NCBI RefSeq assembly: GCF_013520985.1 | Contig: NZ_JACDTY010000028.1 | Coordinates: 1-63,342 of the forward strand | Direction: 5' to 3' | Origin: Mesorhizobium neociceri | Lineage (GTDB): Bacteria > Pseudomonadota > Alphaproteobacteria > Rhizobiales > Rhizobiaceae | DNA: 63,342 bases | In this document: positions 1 through 9,031 of the stretch, in pieces | How positions within the stretch are numbered: position 1 is the first letter of the stretch | How the letters are laid out: the number at the start of each line of letters is the position of its first letter | The notes under the pieces: generated by a model | The model's input: the letters and a program-made list of their open reading frames with translations, nothing else | Databases searched by the model: none | What the model was told of the DNA's origin: nothing | Made by a program: the position numbers and the translations under genes

Positions 1-169
1 CTTGGCCAGCGCTCTCAGATCCGCGCGCAAAAGGCCGGACATATGAGCGCAAGAGACCCGATCAAACTATCTCAACCATCCTTGCAAGCGGGGGGCCGTC
101 CACATATGAGCACCGGAAGCGCAGGAGGCCTCCGTTTGCAGGCCGGCCTCACCTGAATATCAACATATC

Positions 170-2236
170 CTATGCCAGGTTGCCCTGCAGAACCTTAAGT
201 TTGGCTTTCTTCAGGCTGCGCGCCAGGAGCCATTCGCGCGCCTTGTCCTGCGGCATCGGGAAGGCGATGGAATAGCCCTGCACCTGGTCGCAGCCGATCG
301 CCATCAGCGAATCGAGCTCGGCCTCGGTTTCCGCACCCTCGGCGACGATCGAGATGCCGAGGCCGCGCGCCAGCTCGGTGATGGCGCGCACGATCTTGCT
401 GTTGTCGCCATTCTCATTGATGTTCTGGACGAAGCGGCGGTCGATCTTCAGCCGGTCGATCTCGTTTGGATTGACATGGCTGAGCGAGGCATAGCCGGTG
501 CCGAAATCGTCGAGCTCGAGATGGACGCCGGCGGCGCGGATGTGGCGCAGCTTGGCCGCGATGCCGGTCTTCTCGTCGTCGAGAATGACGGATTCGACAA
601 TTTCCAGCGACAGTTTGTCCGGGGCCAGCCCAGCCTTCTCCAGCGTGGCGAACAGGAAGCGGTCGAAGTCGGGTTCGCGCAGCTCGGTGCCGGATACGTT
701 GACGGCAAGCCGCCCGAAGGCAATCCCGGCGCGGTCCCATTCCGCGGCTTGCTCGATCGCCTTGGCAAAGACGATGCGGCCGATCTCGGGCATGAAGCCG
801 CATTTTTCGGCGACCGGAATGAACTCGCCCGGCGAGATCATGCCGCGTTCGGCATGTTTCCAGCGCACCAGTGCCTCGATACCGCTGATCGTGCCATTGG
901 TCAGCGACACCTGCGGCTGGAAATAAACCTGGAAGGCGCTCTCCGAAATGGCGACCTTGATGTCGTGCTCAAGTTGCTTGCGGTGATCGAGTTCGCGCCT
1001 GAGTTCCTCGGAGAAGAACGAGAAGCTGCCGCCGCCAAGCTTCTTGGCCGAGTAGAGCGCGAGGTCGGCATGGACGAGCAGATCCGCCGCATTGTCGGCG
1101 TCGATGGGGTAGACGGCAATGCCGGCGCTGGCGCCCGGAAGGATGGTCGTGCCCTGGAACATGATCGGCTCGTTGATCTGCTCGATGATGCGCCTGGCCA
1201 GCATGTTGATGTCCTCGGTGCCGCCGGCGCCATTGAGGATCATCACGAATTCGTCGCCGCCGAGACGTGCGCACAGATCCGACGCGCGGCAGGAATCGCG
1301 CATGCGCTGCGCGGTCACGACCAGCACATAGTCGCCGGCGGCGTGGCCGAGCGTGTCGTTGATCTGCTTGAAACGGTCGAGATCGAGCTGGATCACCGCC
1401 AGCCTTTCGCGCCGGCGATGCGCCCCCTTGATCAGCGTTTCGAAGTGGTCGGTCAGGAAGGTGCGGTTGTGCAGGCCGGTCAGCCCGTCATGCACGGCGA
1501 TAAAAGCCATCGAGTTGCGGGCGTCGATAAGCTCATGCGTCTTGCGCAGGATGGCCTTCGACATCGGCCGGAAGATGAAAAGCGCGACCAGCACGATGAC
1601 GCCGATCGTTGCGTAGAACAAAGTGCGGTGAAGATCGAGGAGCTTTTCCGACTGTTCGTCGGCAAAAGCGCTGATGCGCTGGCCAAGGGCTGCATAACCC
1701 GACAGCGTCGCGTTGGCGACCGAGGCGTCGAGATTGACGCGCTCGCCGCCGCCCTTGTAGGCGCCATTGGCGGCGAGCTGGGATTCGAAGGACGAGATCA
1801 GCCTTTGGCCGTTGGCGACAAGCCCGACCGAGAAATAGTCGAGGTGGAACGGCTTGGCGAACAGCACGCTTTCGATCGATTTTGGGTCGGACCGTGCCGG
1901 CGACTGGGGATCGGCTCCCGTCTGCTCGAGCAGCAGGTCGTAATTCGTCTCGAACTCGGTGGTCGCTTGCTTGAGCGCCCCAACCAGGGCCGACTGCTTG
2001 TCGCGCGAGGCGGAACCGGTTGCACTTGCCAGGAAGACGATGCGCTGCGACAGCGCCTTCTGGGTGCTGACGATATCGAGCAAAGTGTGATTGTGCTGTT
2101 GCGCCGCCATCATCTGCTGCAGCAGGATGAAGGAGGCCATCACCATGGCCGCGATGATCAGCAACGCCAGCCAGTAGCCGGTCTTGATCAGCAGGATGAG
2201 TTTGCCCGAGACGGTTTGCGCCGGCTGCTGCGACAT
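170..2236 (-). CDS. membrane-anchored GGDEF-EAL cyclic-di-GMP protein
   Basis: This 688-residue protein probably makes and/or degrades cyclic di-GMP at the inner membrane. A first membrane segment lies near residues 19-40, an extracytoplasmic sensor region of about 160 residues follows, and a second membrane segment lies near 205-222. The GGDEF motif at 326-330 is intact and is preceded by an RxxD inhibitory site (RASD, 317-320). The EAL motif is intact at 454-456, and the later DDFGTGYASL and AEGAE motifs are present, so both activities are possible. The periplasmic region shows no recognised sensor family. The start is the ATG at 2236. It stands alone, divergent from kbl. What signal it senses cannot be told from the sequence. 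Confidence 0.9.
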   Translation of the reverse strand: MSQQPAQTVSGKLILLIKTGYWLALLIIAAMVMASFILLQQMMAAQQHNHTLLDIVSTQKALSQRIVFLASATGSASRDKQSALVGALKQATTEFETNYDLLLEQTGADPQSPARSDPKSIESVLFAKPFHLDYFSVGLVANGQRLISSFESQLAANGAYKGGGERVNLDASVANATLSGYAALGQRISAFADEQSEKLLDLHRTLFYATIGVIVLVALFIFRPMSKAILRKTHELIDARNSMAFIAVHDGLTGLHNRTFLTDHFETLIKGAHRRRERLAVIQLDLDRFKQINDTLGHAAGDYVLVVTAQRMRDSCRASDLCARLGGDEFVMILNGAGGTEDINMLARRIIEQINEPIMFQGTTILPGASAGIAVYPIDADNAADLLVHADLALYSAKKLGGGSFSFFSEELRRELDHRKQLEHDIKVAISESAFQVYFQPQVSLTNGTISGIEALVRWKHAERGMISPGEFIPVAEKCGFMPEIGRIVFAKAIEQAAEWDRAGIAFGRLAVNVSGTELREPDFDRFLFATLEKAGLAPDKLSLEIVESVILDDEKTGIAAKLRHIRAAGVHLELDDFGTGYASLSHVNPNEIDRLKIDRRFVQNINENGDNSKIVRAITELARGLGISIVAEGAETEAELDSLMAIGCDQVQGYSIAFPMPQDKAREWLLARSLKKAKLKVLQGNLA

Positions 2237-2548
2237 ATTCTAGGTGACCCCTCGGTCGAATGGATTTCCGCCACGGATTCATGGCGAGAAGACCATTGGC
2301 TTGAAAGGGTTAACAGGTCTCGAAACCGGCGGAATTGTTGCTTCAGCAGTGAACGAAAGCTGCTGAAATGGTTATCATGTTCTTTCGCGGCATGGCATTT
2401 TTCGTTCGCCTGCTACTTCCAGCATGCTGGCCAGGCGACCGGATCGCGCCAAGGTTGAGCTTGCCGCGCCACCGAAGCGGTCGCATTTGCGGTGGATTTT
2501 TCATTCAGGGGGCGCGACAGTCGCCGCCAATCGCAACAGGGTCTGATC
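2237..2548. other. divergent intergenic region between the GGDEF-EAL gene and kbl
   Basis: This 312-base region has no convincing gene and must hold the promoters of both divergent genes. It contains an inverted repeat at 2342-2367 with 8-bp arms TTCAGCAG and CTGCTGAA around a 10-base loop, which could be an operator for kbl-tdh. An open frame runs into kbl from 2492 but lacks a ribosome site at its own start. No promoter boxes were assigned. Confidence 0.5.
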
Positions 2549-3736
2549 ATGAGCGCGGCTTTCCTCACCCATATCGACAATGAACTGCAAGGGCTGAAAT
2601 CCGCGGGGCTCTACAAATCCGAGCGGGTGATCACTTCGACCCAGTCGGCTGAGATCGAAGTCGGCGGCGACAAGGTGCTGAACTTCTGTGCCAACAACTA
2701 TCTCGGCCTCGCCGACAGCCCAGAATTGCGCACCGCAGCCAAAGGCGCGCTCGACCGCTACGGCTACGGAATGGCCTCGGTGCGTTTCATCTGCGGCACG
2801 CAGGAAGAGCACAAGCAACTCGAAGCCACGATTTCTTCTTTCCTCGGCCTGGACGACACCATTCTCTATGGCTCCTGCTTCGACGCCAATGGCGGCCTGT
2901 TCGAAACGCTGCTTGGCGAAGAGGATGCAATCATCTCCGATGCGTTGAACCATGCCTCGATCATCGACGGTGTGCGGCTGTCGAAGGCCAAGCGCTTCCG
3001 CTACGCCAACAACGACATGGCCGACCTCGAAGCGCGGCTGAAGGAAGCCAGGGACTGCCGCTTCCGGCTGATCGCCACCGACGGCGTGTTTTCCATGGAC
3101 GGCATCATCGCCAATCTGAAGGGCGTCTGCGATCTCGCTGAAAAGTACGACGCCATGGTTATGGTCGACGACAGCCATGCCGTCGGCTTCGTCGGCAGAC
3201 AAGGCCGCGGCTCGGCCGAACATTGCGGCGTCGAGGGCAGGGTCGACATCATCACCGGCACGCTCGGCAAGGCGCTCGGCGGCGCCTCGGGCGGCTATAC
3301 CTCTGGTAAAAGCCAGGTGGTCGACTGGCTGCGCCAGCGCTCGCGGCCCTATCTGTTTTCCAACACGCTGATGCCGGCGATCGCCGGCGCCTCGATCAAG
3401 GTGTTCGAACTGATCCGGAATGGCGACGCCTTGCGCGAGCGTCTATATGCCAATGCGGCGCGGTTCAGGTCCGAAATGGGCAAGCTCGGCTTCACGCTGG
3501 CCGGGGCCGATCACCCGATCATCCCGGTGATGCTGGGCGATGCCAGCCTGGCGCAGGAGATGGCGGCGCGCATGCTGAAGCGCGGCATCTATGTCATCGG
3601 CTTTTCCTTTCCGGTGGTGCCGAAGGGTCAGGCACGCATCCGCACGCAGATGTCGGCGGCGCACTCCAGCGCCGATATCGACCGCGCCGTGGCGGCATTC
3701 GCAGCGGTCGGCAAGGAATTGGGCGTCATTTCCTGA
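2549..3736 (+). CDS. kbl: 2-amino-3-ketobutyrate coenzyme A ligase (glycine C-acetyltransferase)
   Basis: Kbl cleaves 2-amino-3-ketobutyrate with CoA to glycine and acetyl-CoA, the second step of threonine breakdown after threonine dehydrogenase. The 395-residue length matches the family (about 398). It is a fold type I PLP enzyme of the alpha-oxoamine synthase group. The expected PLP lysine is K241 in TLGKALGGASGG, with NHASIIDG near 134-141 and DDSHAVGF near 207-214. The ATG at 2549 was chosen over an upstream in-frame ATG at 2492 because it gives the normal N-terminus. tdh follows 45 bases downstream, so the two form an operon. Confidence 0.95.
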   Translation: MSAAFLTHIDNELQGLKSAGLYKSERVITSTQSAEIEVGGDKVLNFCANNYLGLADSPELRTAAKGALDRYGYGMASVRFICGTQEEHKQLEATISSFLGLDDTILYGSCFDANGGLFETLLGEEDAIISDALNHASIIDGVRLSKAKRFRYANNDMADLEARLKEARDCRFRLIATDGVFSMDGIIANLKGVCDLAEKYDAMVMVDDSHAVGFVGRQGRGSAEHCGVEGRVDIITGTLGKALGGASGGYTSGKSQVVDWLRQRSRPYLFSNTLMPAIAGASIKVFELIRNGDALRERLYANAARFRSEMGKLGFTLAGADHPIIPVMLGDASLAQEMAARMLKRGIYVIGFSFPVVPKGQARIRTQMSAAHSSADIDRAVAAFAAVGKELGVIS

Positions 3737-3781
3737 GCCGCCCAAAGCGATACCGGATCAAAGGATTCAAGGGACAAAAGA

Positions 3782-4816
3782 ATGTCGAACATGATGAAGG
3801 CGCTGGTGAAGGCCAAGGCCGAACCGGGCATCTGGATGGAAGAGGTGCCGGTGCCGGAGATCGGCCCCAACGATGTGCTGATCAAGGTCAAGAAGACGGC
3901 GATCTGCGGCACCGATGTCCACATCTACAATTGGGACCAGTGGGCGCAAAAGACCGTGCCGGTGCCGATGGTGACCGGCCATGAATTCGTCGGCACGGTT
4001 GCCGACTTTGGCGCCGCGGTCACCGAATACAAGGTCGGCCAGCGCGTTTCCGGCGAAGGTCACATCGTCTGCGGCCATTGCCGCAACTGCCGCGCTGGGC
4101 GAGGGCATCTCTGCCGCAACACGCTCGGCGTCGGCGTCAACCGTCCCGGCGCCTTTGGCGAATATCTGGCGATCCCGCAGCACAATGTCGTGCCGATCCC
4201 CGACGATGTGCCCGACGAGATCGCCGCGATCTTCGATCCGCTGGGCAATGCCGTCCACACCGCTTTGTCTTTCGACCTTGTCGGCGAGGACGTGCTGGTT
4301 ACCGGTGCCGGGCCGATCGGCATCATGGGCGCGCTGGTGGCGCAATGTGTCGGCGCACGCAAAGTCGTCATTACCGACATCAACCCGGTGCGGCTGGCGC
4401 TGGCCAAAAAACTTGGCGTCCAGCACGTCGTCGATGCGTCGAAGGAAAAACTGCGCGACGTCATGCCGGCCCTCGGCATGACCGAAGGGTTTGACGTCGG
4501 CCTCGAAATGTCAGGCGCCGCGCCCGCCTTCCGCGACATGATCGACACCATGAACAATGGCGGCAAGATCGCCATTCTGGGCATCGCGCCGACCGGCTTC
4601 GAGATCGACTGGAACAAGGTCATCTTCAAGATGCTGCATCTCAAGGGCATCTACGGCCGCGAGATGTTCGAGACCTGGTACAAGATGATCGCCCTGGTGC
4701 AGGGCCCGCTCGATGTTTCGGGTCTGATTACGCACCGCATTGGGATCGACGATTTCCAGACGGGGTTTGACGCGATGCGGAGCGGCAGTTCGGGCAAGGT
4801 GGTGATGGATTGGTAG
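3782..4816 (+). CDS. tdh: L-threonine 3-dehydrogenase
   Basis: Tdh oxidises L-threonine to 2-amino-3-ketobutyrate with NAD+, supplying the substrate of the upstream kbl product. The 344-residue protein is a zinc-dependent medium-chain dehydrogenase. Catalytic zinc residues lie in ICGTDVH (C42) and GHEF (H67, E68). The structural zinc cysteines are in the CGHCRNCRAGRGHLC segment (97, 100, 103, 111). A nucleotide-binding GAGPIG motif lies near residue 175. Length and motifs match E. coli Tdh (341 residues). It is co-directional with kbl and converges on the marR gene. Confidence 0.95.
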   Translation: MSNMMKALVKAKAEPGIWMEEVPVPEIGPNDVLIKVKKTAICGTDVHIYNWDQWAQKTVPVPMVTGHEFVGTVADFGAAVTEYKVGQRVSGEGHIVCGHCRNCRAGRGHLCRNTLGVGVNRPGAFGEYLAIPQHNVVPIPDDVPDEIAAIFDPLGNAVHTALSFDLVGEDVLVTGAGPIGIMGALVAQCVGARKVVITDINPVRLALAKKLGVQHVVDASKEKLRDVMPALGMTEGFDVGLEMSGAAPAFRDMIDTMNNGGKIAILGIAPTGFEIDWNKVIFKMLHLKGIYGREMFETWYKMIALVQGPLDVSGLITHRIGIDDFQTGFDAMRSGSSGKVVMDW

Positions 4817-4833
4817 GAAGAAAGAGGGACGCC

Positions 4834-4863
4834 GCGATCCTTCGCGCCCCCCTCTGTCCCGCC
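4834..4863. repeat. truncated single arm of intergenic repeat family A
   Basis: The sequence around 4838-4863 repeats the outer arm of the family A palindrome found at 11680-11838 and 51768-51925 (CGCGCCCCCCTCTGTCC core), with no partner arm nearby. It fills the short gap between the convergent tdh and marR genes. It looks like the remnant of a decayed copy. Confidence 0.5.
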
Positions 4864-4866
4864 AGC

Positions 4867-5310
4867 CTATCGGCTCTTTCCTTCCAACGCCCTCTCCAGC
4901 GCCGCCACCCCGCTGACAATCGCCGCCCGTTCCTCCACACTCAGCCTCGCCAGCAACTCTCGCTCAAATGCTTTGGCCAGCGGCACCATCTCGCGATAAG
5001 CAGCCAGCCCGGCCTTCGTCAGCGCCAAGTGCTCAACGCGCCGGTCGTTCTCGTTAGGCGTTCTGGTCAGCCAGCGCCTTCGCTCAAGCTCGGCCACTGC
5101 GCGCGAAACCTTTGTCTTGTGCATCGCCGACTGTTCGCCGAGCGCCGTTGCGGTCATCGTGCCGCGCTGCCCAAGTCCGGAAAGCGTGCGCCATTCCGGC
5201 CGGGTCAAGCCCAGGCGGTCGCTGTAGATTTTCGAGAATTCGCGGCTGACGGAATCGGCCAGCCGGTAGAGCCGGTAGGGTAGGAAGCTTTCGAGTTCGA
5301 GGATTTCCAT
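4867..5310 (-). CDS. MarR-family transcriptional regulator, probable regulator of hmgA
   Basis: This 147-residue winged-helix protein is of the MarR family. The recognition region reads TALGEQSAMHKTKVSRAVAELE, and the wing region has RTPNENDRR followed by LALTKAGL, typical for the family. It is transcribed away from hmgA with 123 bases between the start codons. That arrangement, together with the inverted repeat at 5349-5369, suggests it controls the homogentisate genes as HmgR-type or related MarR regulators do. The effector (homogentisate or a related aromatic acid) is an inference. Confidence 0.85.
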   Translation of the reverse strand: MEILELESFLPYRLYRLADSVSREFSKIYSDRLGLTRPEWRTLSGLGQRGTMTATALGEQSAMHKTKVSRAVAELERRRWLTRTPNENDRRVEHLALTKAGLAAYREMVPLAKAFERELLARLSVEERAAIVSGVAALERALEGKSR

Positions 5311-5348
5311 CTGCGCACCGTGGATGCGGCATCAGCCGTTGATAGTTA

Positions 5349-5369
5349 CATTTTCAATGGTTACAAATG
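5349..5369. promoter_or_regulatory. candidate MarR operator between marR and hmgA
   Basis: An inverted repeat with arms CATTT (5349-5353) and AAATG (5365-5369) lies between the divergent marR and hmgA genes. It overlaps a direct repeat of GTTACA at 5345-5350 and 5360-5365. Position and size (21 bp) suit a MarR dimer site. The assignment is by context only. Confidence 0.45.
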
Positions 5370-5433
5370 AAACCAGTTTGGTCAACATCCCGGCAAGCAG
5401 CGCTTCGCGATATTCGGGATCAGGGAGGATCGG

Positions 5434-6747
5434 ATGGCCTTTTCCTACATGCCGGGCTTCGGCAACGATTTTGAAACCGAAACGCTGCTGGGCTCGCTGC
5501 CGCAGGGACGCAACTCGCCGCAGCGGCCGGCCTACGGGCTCTATGCCGAGCAGCTGTCGGGCTCGCCCTTCACTGCACCGCGCGGCACCAATGAGCGCTC
5601 GTGGCTCTACCGCATCCGGCCGAGCGTAAAACACACCGGCCGCTTCAAGGCGGCGAGCTATCCCTTGTGGAAGACTGCTCCCAATGTCGGCGACCACGAG
5701 CTGGCGCTTGGCCAGTACCGCTGGAACCCGGTGCCGATGCCGAAGGAGCCGACCGATTTCATCGCCGGCATGCGCAGCATAACCACTGCCGGCGATGTAC
5801 TCGGGCAGAGCGGCATGGCCGCGCATGTCTATGTCGCCAACCGCTCGATGGTCGACGACCATTTCTTCAACGCCGACGGCGAGTTGCTGATCGTGCCGCA
5901 GGTTGGCGCCTTGCGCTTCGTCACCGAGATGGGCGTCATCGAGCTCAGGCCAGGCGAGATCGCCGTGCTGCCGCGCGGGCTGGTGTTCAAGGTCGAACTG
6001 GTTGACGCCGAAGTGCGCGGTTATGTCTGTGAAAACTATGGCGCCAAGCTTACCATGCCGGATCGCGGCCCGATCGGCGCCAATTGCCTCGCCAACCCAC
6101 GCGATTTCAAGACGCCTTGCGCCTGGTTCGAGGAGAAGGAGACGCCATGCCGGCTGACGGTGAAATGGTGCGGCAATTTCCATGTCACCGAGATCGGCCA
6201 TTCGCCGCTCGACGTGGTGGCGTGGCACGGCAACTATGCGCCCTACAAATATGATCTGGCGACGTTTTCGCCGGTCGGCGCCATCCTGTTCGACCATCCG
6301 GATCCGTCGATCTTCACCGTGCTGACGGCGCCGAGCGGCGAGGAGGGCACCGCCAACATCGACTTCGTCATCTTCCCGCCGCGCTGGCTGGTGGCGGAGG
6401 ACACGTTCCGGCCGCCCTGGTACCACCGCAACATCATGAGCGAGTTCATGGGCCTGATCCACGGCCAGTATGACGCCAAGGAAGAAGGCTTCGTGCCCGG
6501 CGGCATCAGCCTGCACAATCTGATGCTGGCCCACGGCCCAGACGCGCCTGGCTTCGAAAAGGCCTCGCGTGTCGAGCTGAAACCGGTCAAGCTCGACAAC
6601 ACGATGGCGTTCATGTTCGAGACCCGATTCCCGCAAATGCTGACCCGCTACGGCGCTGAACTCGAAACAAGACAGGACAATTACATCGACTGCTGGTCCG
6701 ATCTGAAGAAGCGCTTCAATGGCACGCCGGAGGGCGACTGGTCTTGA
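5434..6747 (+). CDS. hmgA: homogentisate 1,2-dioxygenase
   Basis: HmgA opens the ring of homogentisate to give maleylacetoacetate, the central step of tyrosine and phenylalanine breakdown. The 437-residue product has the family N-terminus (MPGFGNDFETE, then LPQGRNSPQ and LYAEQLSGSPFTAPR). The C-terminal cupin core carries WHGNYAPYKYDL, FPPRWLVAEDTFRPPWYHRN and the iron-ligand segment around MSEFMGLIHGQYDAKEEGF. Length agrees with bacterial homologues (430-440). It begins a rightward run with the MBL protein, a broken small gene, fahA and a DinB protein. Confidence 0.96.
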   Translation: MAFSYMPGFGNDFETETLLGSLPQGRNSPQRPAYGLYAEQLSGSPFTAPRGTNERSWLYRIRPSVKHTGRFKAASYPLWKTAPNVGDHELALGQYRWNPVPMPKEPTDFIAGMRSITTAGDVLGQSGMAAHVYVANRSMVDDHFFNADGELLIVPQVGALRFVTEMGVIELRPGEIAVLPRGLVFKVELVDAEVRGYVCENYGAKLTMPDRGPIGANCLANPRDFKTPCAWFEEKETPCRLTVKWCGNFHVTEIGHSPLDVVAWHGNYAPYKYDLATFSPVGAILFDHPDPSIFTVLTAPSGEEGTANIDFVIFPPRWLVAEDTFRPPWYHRNIMSEFMGLIHGQYDAKEEGFVPGGISLHNLMLAHGPDAPGFEKASRVELKPVKLDNTMAFMFETRFPQMLTRYGAELETRQDNYIDCWSDLKKRFNGTPEGDWS

Positions 6748-6757
6748 GATCAGCCCG

Positions 6758-7615
6758 ATGAGCGACCGGCTGGTGTGTCTCGGCTCCAAGGGCGGCCCGG
6801 CGCTGCGGCCGGGCGGGCCTTGGCCGAGTTCGTCGCTGCTGGAGCTCGGCGGCCGAACCATCGTCGTCGATTGCGGGCTGGGCGTCACGCGTGGCCTGGT
6901 CGATGCCGGCATCAGCCTCAAGACGCTCGACCTGATCTTCATCACCCATCTTCATTCCGACCATGTGCTGGAGCTGGGACCGTTGCTGCACACCGCCTGG
7001 ACGGCCGGTTTCGCCAGTCCGGTGACGCTGTTCGGACCGCCCGGCACCGGCCACTATTGGCGGCGCTTCTGTCAGGCGATGGAGTTCGACATCGAAATCC
7101 GCATCGTCGACGAGGGCCGGCCGGACATTCGCGAGCTGGTTTCGATCGTCGAATTCGGCGAAGGCGAGATTTTCGAACAGCGCGGCCTGAAGGTCTCGGC
7201 GCTGCGCGTCGACCATCCGCCGGTCACCGACTGTTTCGCGCTGCGCTTCGACCATGCCGGCAAAAGCATCGTGTTCTCAGCCGACACCGCCTTCTTTCCG
7301 CCGCTCGCCAATTTTGCCAGAGATGCCGACATTCTCGTTCATGAGGCCATACTGGAGGAGGGCATCGAGCGGCTGGTTGCCAGGACCGGCAATGGTGCGC
7401 GGCTCAAGGAGCATCTGCTCGCCAGCCACTCCTTTGCCGAGGAGGCCGGGCGCATCGCCAGCGATGCCAGGGTGAAGAGGCTGGTGCTCAACCACCTTAT
7501 TCCGGCCGATGATCCCGAGATCGGCGAGGCCGACTGGGAGGCTGCTGTCAGGAAATCGTGGACGGGTGACTTGACGATTGCCCGCGACGGCCTTGTTGTG
7601 GGGTTTCGGGAGTAA
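6758..7615 (+). CDS. metallo-beta-lactamase-fold hydrolase (RNase Z-like subgroup)
   Basis: This 285-residue protein has the metal-binding THLHSDH motif at residues 63-69, followed by further likely ligands in ALRVDHPP, FSADTAFF and the C-terminal LNHLIPADD. The arrangement resembles the RNase Z/ElaC-like branch of the superfamily, whose members include hydrolases and sulfatases of unknown substrate. The ATG at 6758 is chosen over an in-frame ATG at 6719 that lies inside hmgA. It starts 10 bases after hmgA stops and is probably co-transcribed. A role in aromatic degradation is suggested only by position. Confidence 0.8.
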   Translation: MSDRLVCLGSKGGPALRPGGPWPSSSLLELGGRTIVVDCGLGVTRGLVDAGISLKTLDLIFITHLHSDHVLELGPLLHTAWTAGFASPVTLFGPPGTGHYWRRFCQAMEFDIEIRIVDEGRPDIRELVSIVEFGEGEIFEQRGLKVSALRVDHPPVTDCFALRFDHAGKSIVFSADTAFFPPLANFARDADILVHEAILEEGIERLVARTGNGARLKEHLLASHSFAEEAGRIASDARVKRLVLNHLIPADDPEIGEADWEAAVRKSWTGDLTIARDGLVVGFRE

Positions 7616-7617
7616 CG

Positions 7618-7972
7618 ATGGCCGACGACGAGTTTTGGGACGAGGTGCGTAAATCCGAGGAGACATCCTCGACGCTGCTTTCCTCTGCTCTCCAGGAAGT
7701 GAAGGACTTGCCGTCTTTTGTGCGTTTCGTCGATGCGCTTCGCAAGGACCGGGAGGACGCCGACCGCAAGGAAGCTGCGAGGCCCGGACCCTACGACTCC
7801 GGCTGGAATGGCTGGTACAACGGCTCGATAGCCACTTTTTCTCGAATCGGCTGTCGCCTGGGCCGTGACCTGGACCGACGAGAGTCGACGCGGGGATCCG
7901 GCATTCCTTGCGGACGAAAATCCCTGGAAAGCCGCAGCCAGAGTTCTCTATGCCGGCAAATATTACGAATAA
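7618..7972 (+). pseudogene. DUF7660-like small protein, interrupted by a single-base frameshift
   Basis: Reading starts at 7618 (ATG two bases after the MBL gene) and encodes a plausible protein through GWNGWYNGSIATF. At the five-T run 7836-7840 the sensible frame is lost. Removing one T restores LESAVAWAVTWTDESRRG and the ending WKAAARVLYAGKYYE, stopping at TAA 7970-7972. The restored protein would be about 117 residues and resembles the DUF7660 family (NGW..G....FLE...AWA, then W....R.LYAGK.YE). Without correction the frame runs into fahA as nonsense. Either a true frameshift or a homopolymer sequencing error explains it. Function is unknown. Confidence 0.7.
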
Positions 7973-7996
7973 CCGCAATACTACGAATAACCACTG
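7961..7996. repeat. short tandem duplication before fahA
   Basis: The stretch holds two near-identical 18-base units, each with TACGAATAACC, one overlapping the stop of the DUF7660-like gene and one just before the fahA ribosome site (GGGAGG). It looks like a local slippage duplication. Confidence 0.5.
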
Positions 7997-8005
7997 GGAG
8001 GACGC

Positions 8006-9019
8006 ATGAAGCTTGCCACATTGAAGGACGGGACGCGCGACGGAAAGCTCGTCGTCGTCTCGCGCGACCTGACGCGCTTCACCGACGCCTCGTTCTTGGC
8101 CCGCACGTTGCAGGCGGCGCTCGACGACTGGCAGCGGATTTCGCCGCATCTGGCGACCATCGCCGAATCGCTGGAGAACAACGCTTTGCCGTCGGCTCGC
8201 TTCCATGAGCATGACGCCCATTCGCCGCTGCCGCGCGCCTATCAATGGGCCGACGGTTCGGCCTATGTGAACCATGTCGAACTGGTGCGCAAAGCCCGCG
8301 GCGCCGAGATGCCGGCAAGTTTCTGGACCGATCCGCTGATCTACCAGGGCGGCTCGGATTCTTTCATCGCCCCGCGCGAGCCGATCCGTATGGCGGACGA
8401 AGCCTATGGCATCGACATGGAGGCGGAGGTTGCTGTCATCGTCGATGATGTGCTGATGGGCGCCAGCCTCGATGAGGCGCGCTCTGCGATCCGGCTGGTC
8501 ATGCTGGTCAATGACGTAACGCTGCGCGCGCTGACCGGGTCGGAACTGGCCAAGGGGTTCGGCTTCTACCAGTCAAAACCGTCCTCGGCCTTCTCGCCGG
8601 TCGCGGTGACGCCGGACGAACTCGGCGACGCCTGGGATGGCGGCAAGGTCAGCCTGCCGCTGCTCGCCGACCTCAACGGCAAAGCGTTTGGCCGCGCCAA
8701 TGCCGGCGTCGACATGACCTTCGATTTCCCGGCGCTGATTGCCCATGCCGCAAAAACACGGCCGCTGGTCGCCGGCACCATCATCGGTTCGGGCACCGTC
8801 TCCAACAAGCTGGATGGCGGGCCGGGCAAGCCGGTGTCGGCAGGCGGCGCCGGCTATTCCTGCATTGCCGAATTGCGCATGATCGAGACCATTGAGTCAG
8901 GTGAACCCAAAACGCCATTCCTGCGCTTTGGCGACACGGTGCGTATCGAGATGAAGAATAAAAGTGGAAACTCGATCTTCGGCGCCATCGAGCAGAAGGT
9001 CGAGAAATACCAGGGATAG
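8006..9019 (+). CDS. fahA: fumarylacetoacetate hydrolase family protein (probable fumarylacetoacetase)
   Basis: Fumarylacetoacetase splits fumarylacetoacetate into fumarate and acetoacetate, the last step of homogentisate breakdown. The 337-residue protein has the FAH-type C-terminal fold, with metal-binding acidic residues in YGIDMEAEVAVIVDD and the loop LVNDVTLRAL. KGFGFYQSKPSSAFSPVAVTP and GTIIGSGTVSNK match the long FAH subgroup found next to hmgA in rhizobia. The start ATG at 8006 follows GGGAGGACGC. Co-location with hmgA and hppD supports the assignment over other FAH-family activities. Confidence 0.85.
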   Translation: MKLATLKDGTRDGKLVVVSRDLTRFTDASFLARTLQAALDDWQRISPHLATIAESLENNALPSARFHEHDAHSPLPRAYQWADGSAYVNHVELVRKARGAEMPASFWTDPLIYQGGSDSFIAPREPIRMADEAYGIDMEAEVAVIVDDVLMGASLDEARSAIRLVMLVNDVTLRALTGSELAKGFGFYQSKPSSAFSPVAVTPDELGDAWDGGKVSLPLLADLNGKAFGRANAGVDMTFDFPALIAHAAKTRPLVAGTIIGSGTVSNKLDGGPGKPVSAGGAGYSCIAELRMIETIESGEPKTPFLRFGDTVRIEMKNKSGNSIFGAIEQKVEKYQG

Positions 9020-9031
9020 GGGGATAACGGC

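Noticed and set aside
38..111. Direct repeat ACATATGAGC at 38-47 and 102-111
   Set aside because: Only ten bases long with no further symmetry, so chance is likely.
476..2458. Long open frame on the plus strand opposite the GGDEF-EAL gene
   Set aside because: It mirrors a gene with intact domain motifs, encodes no recognisable domain and is a usual by-product of high GC in the third codon position.
5332..6945. Long minus-strand open frame opposite hmgA
   Set aside because: The plus strand has an unmistakable homogentisate dioxygenase; the antisense product has low-complexity, His/Arg-rich composition.
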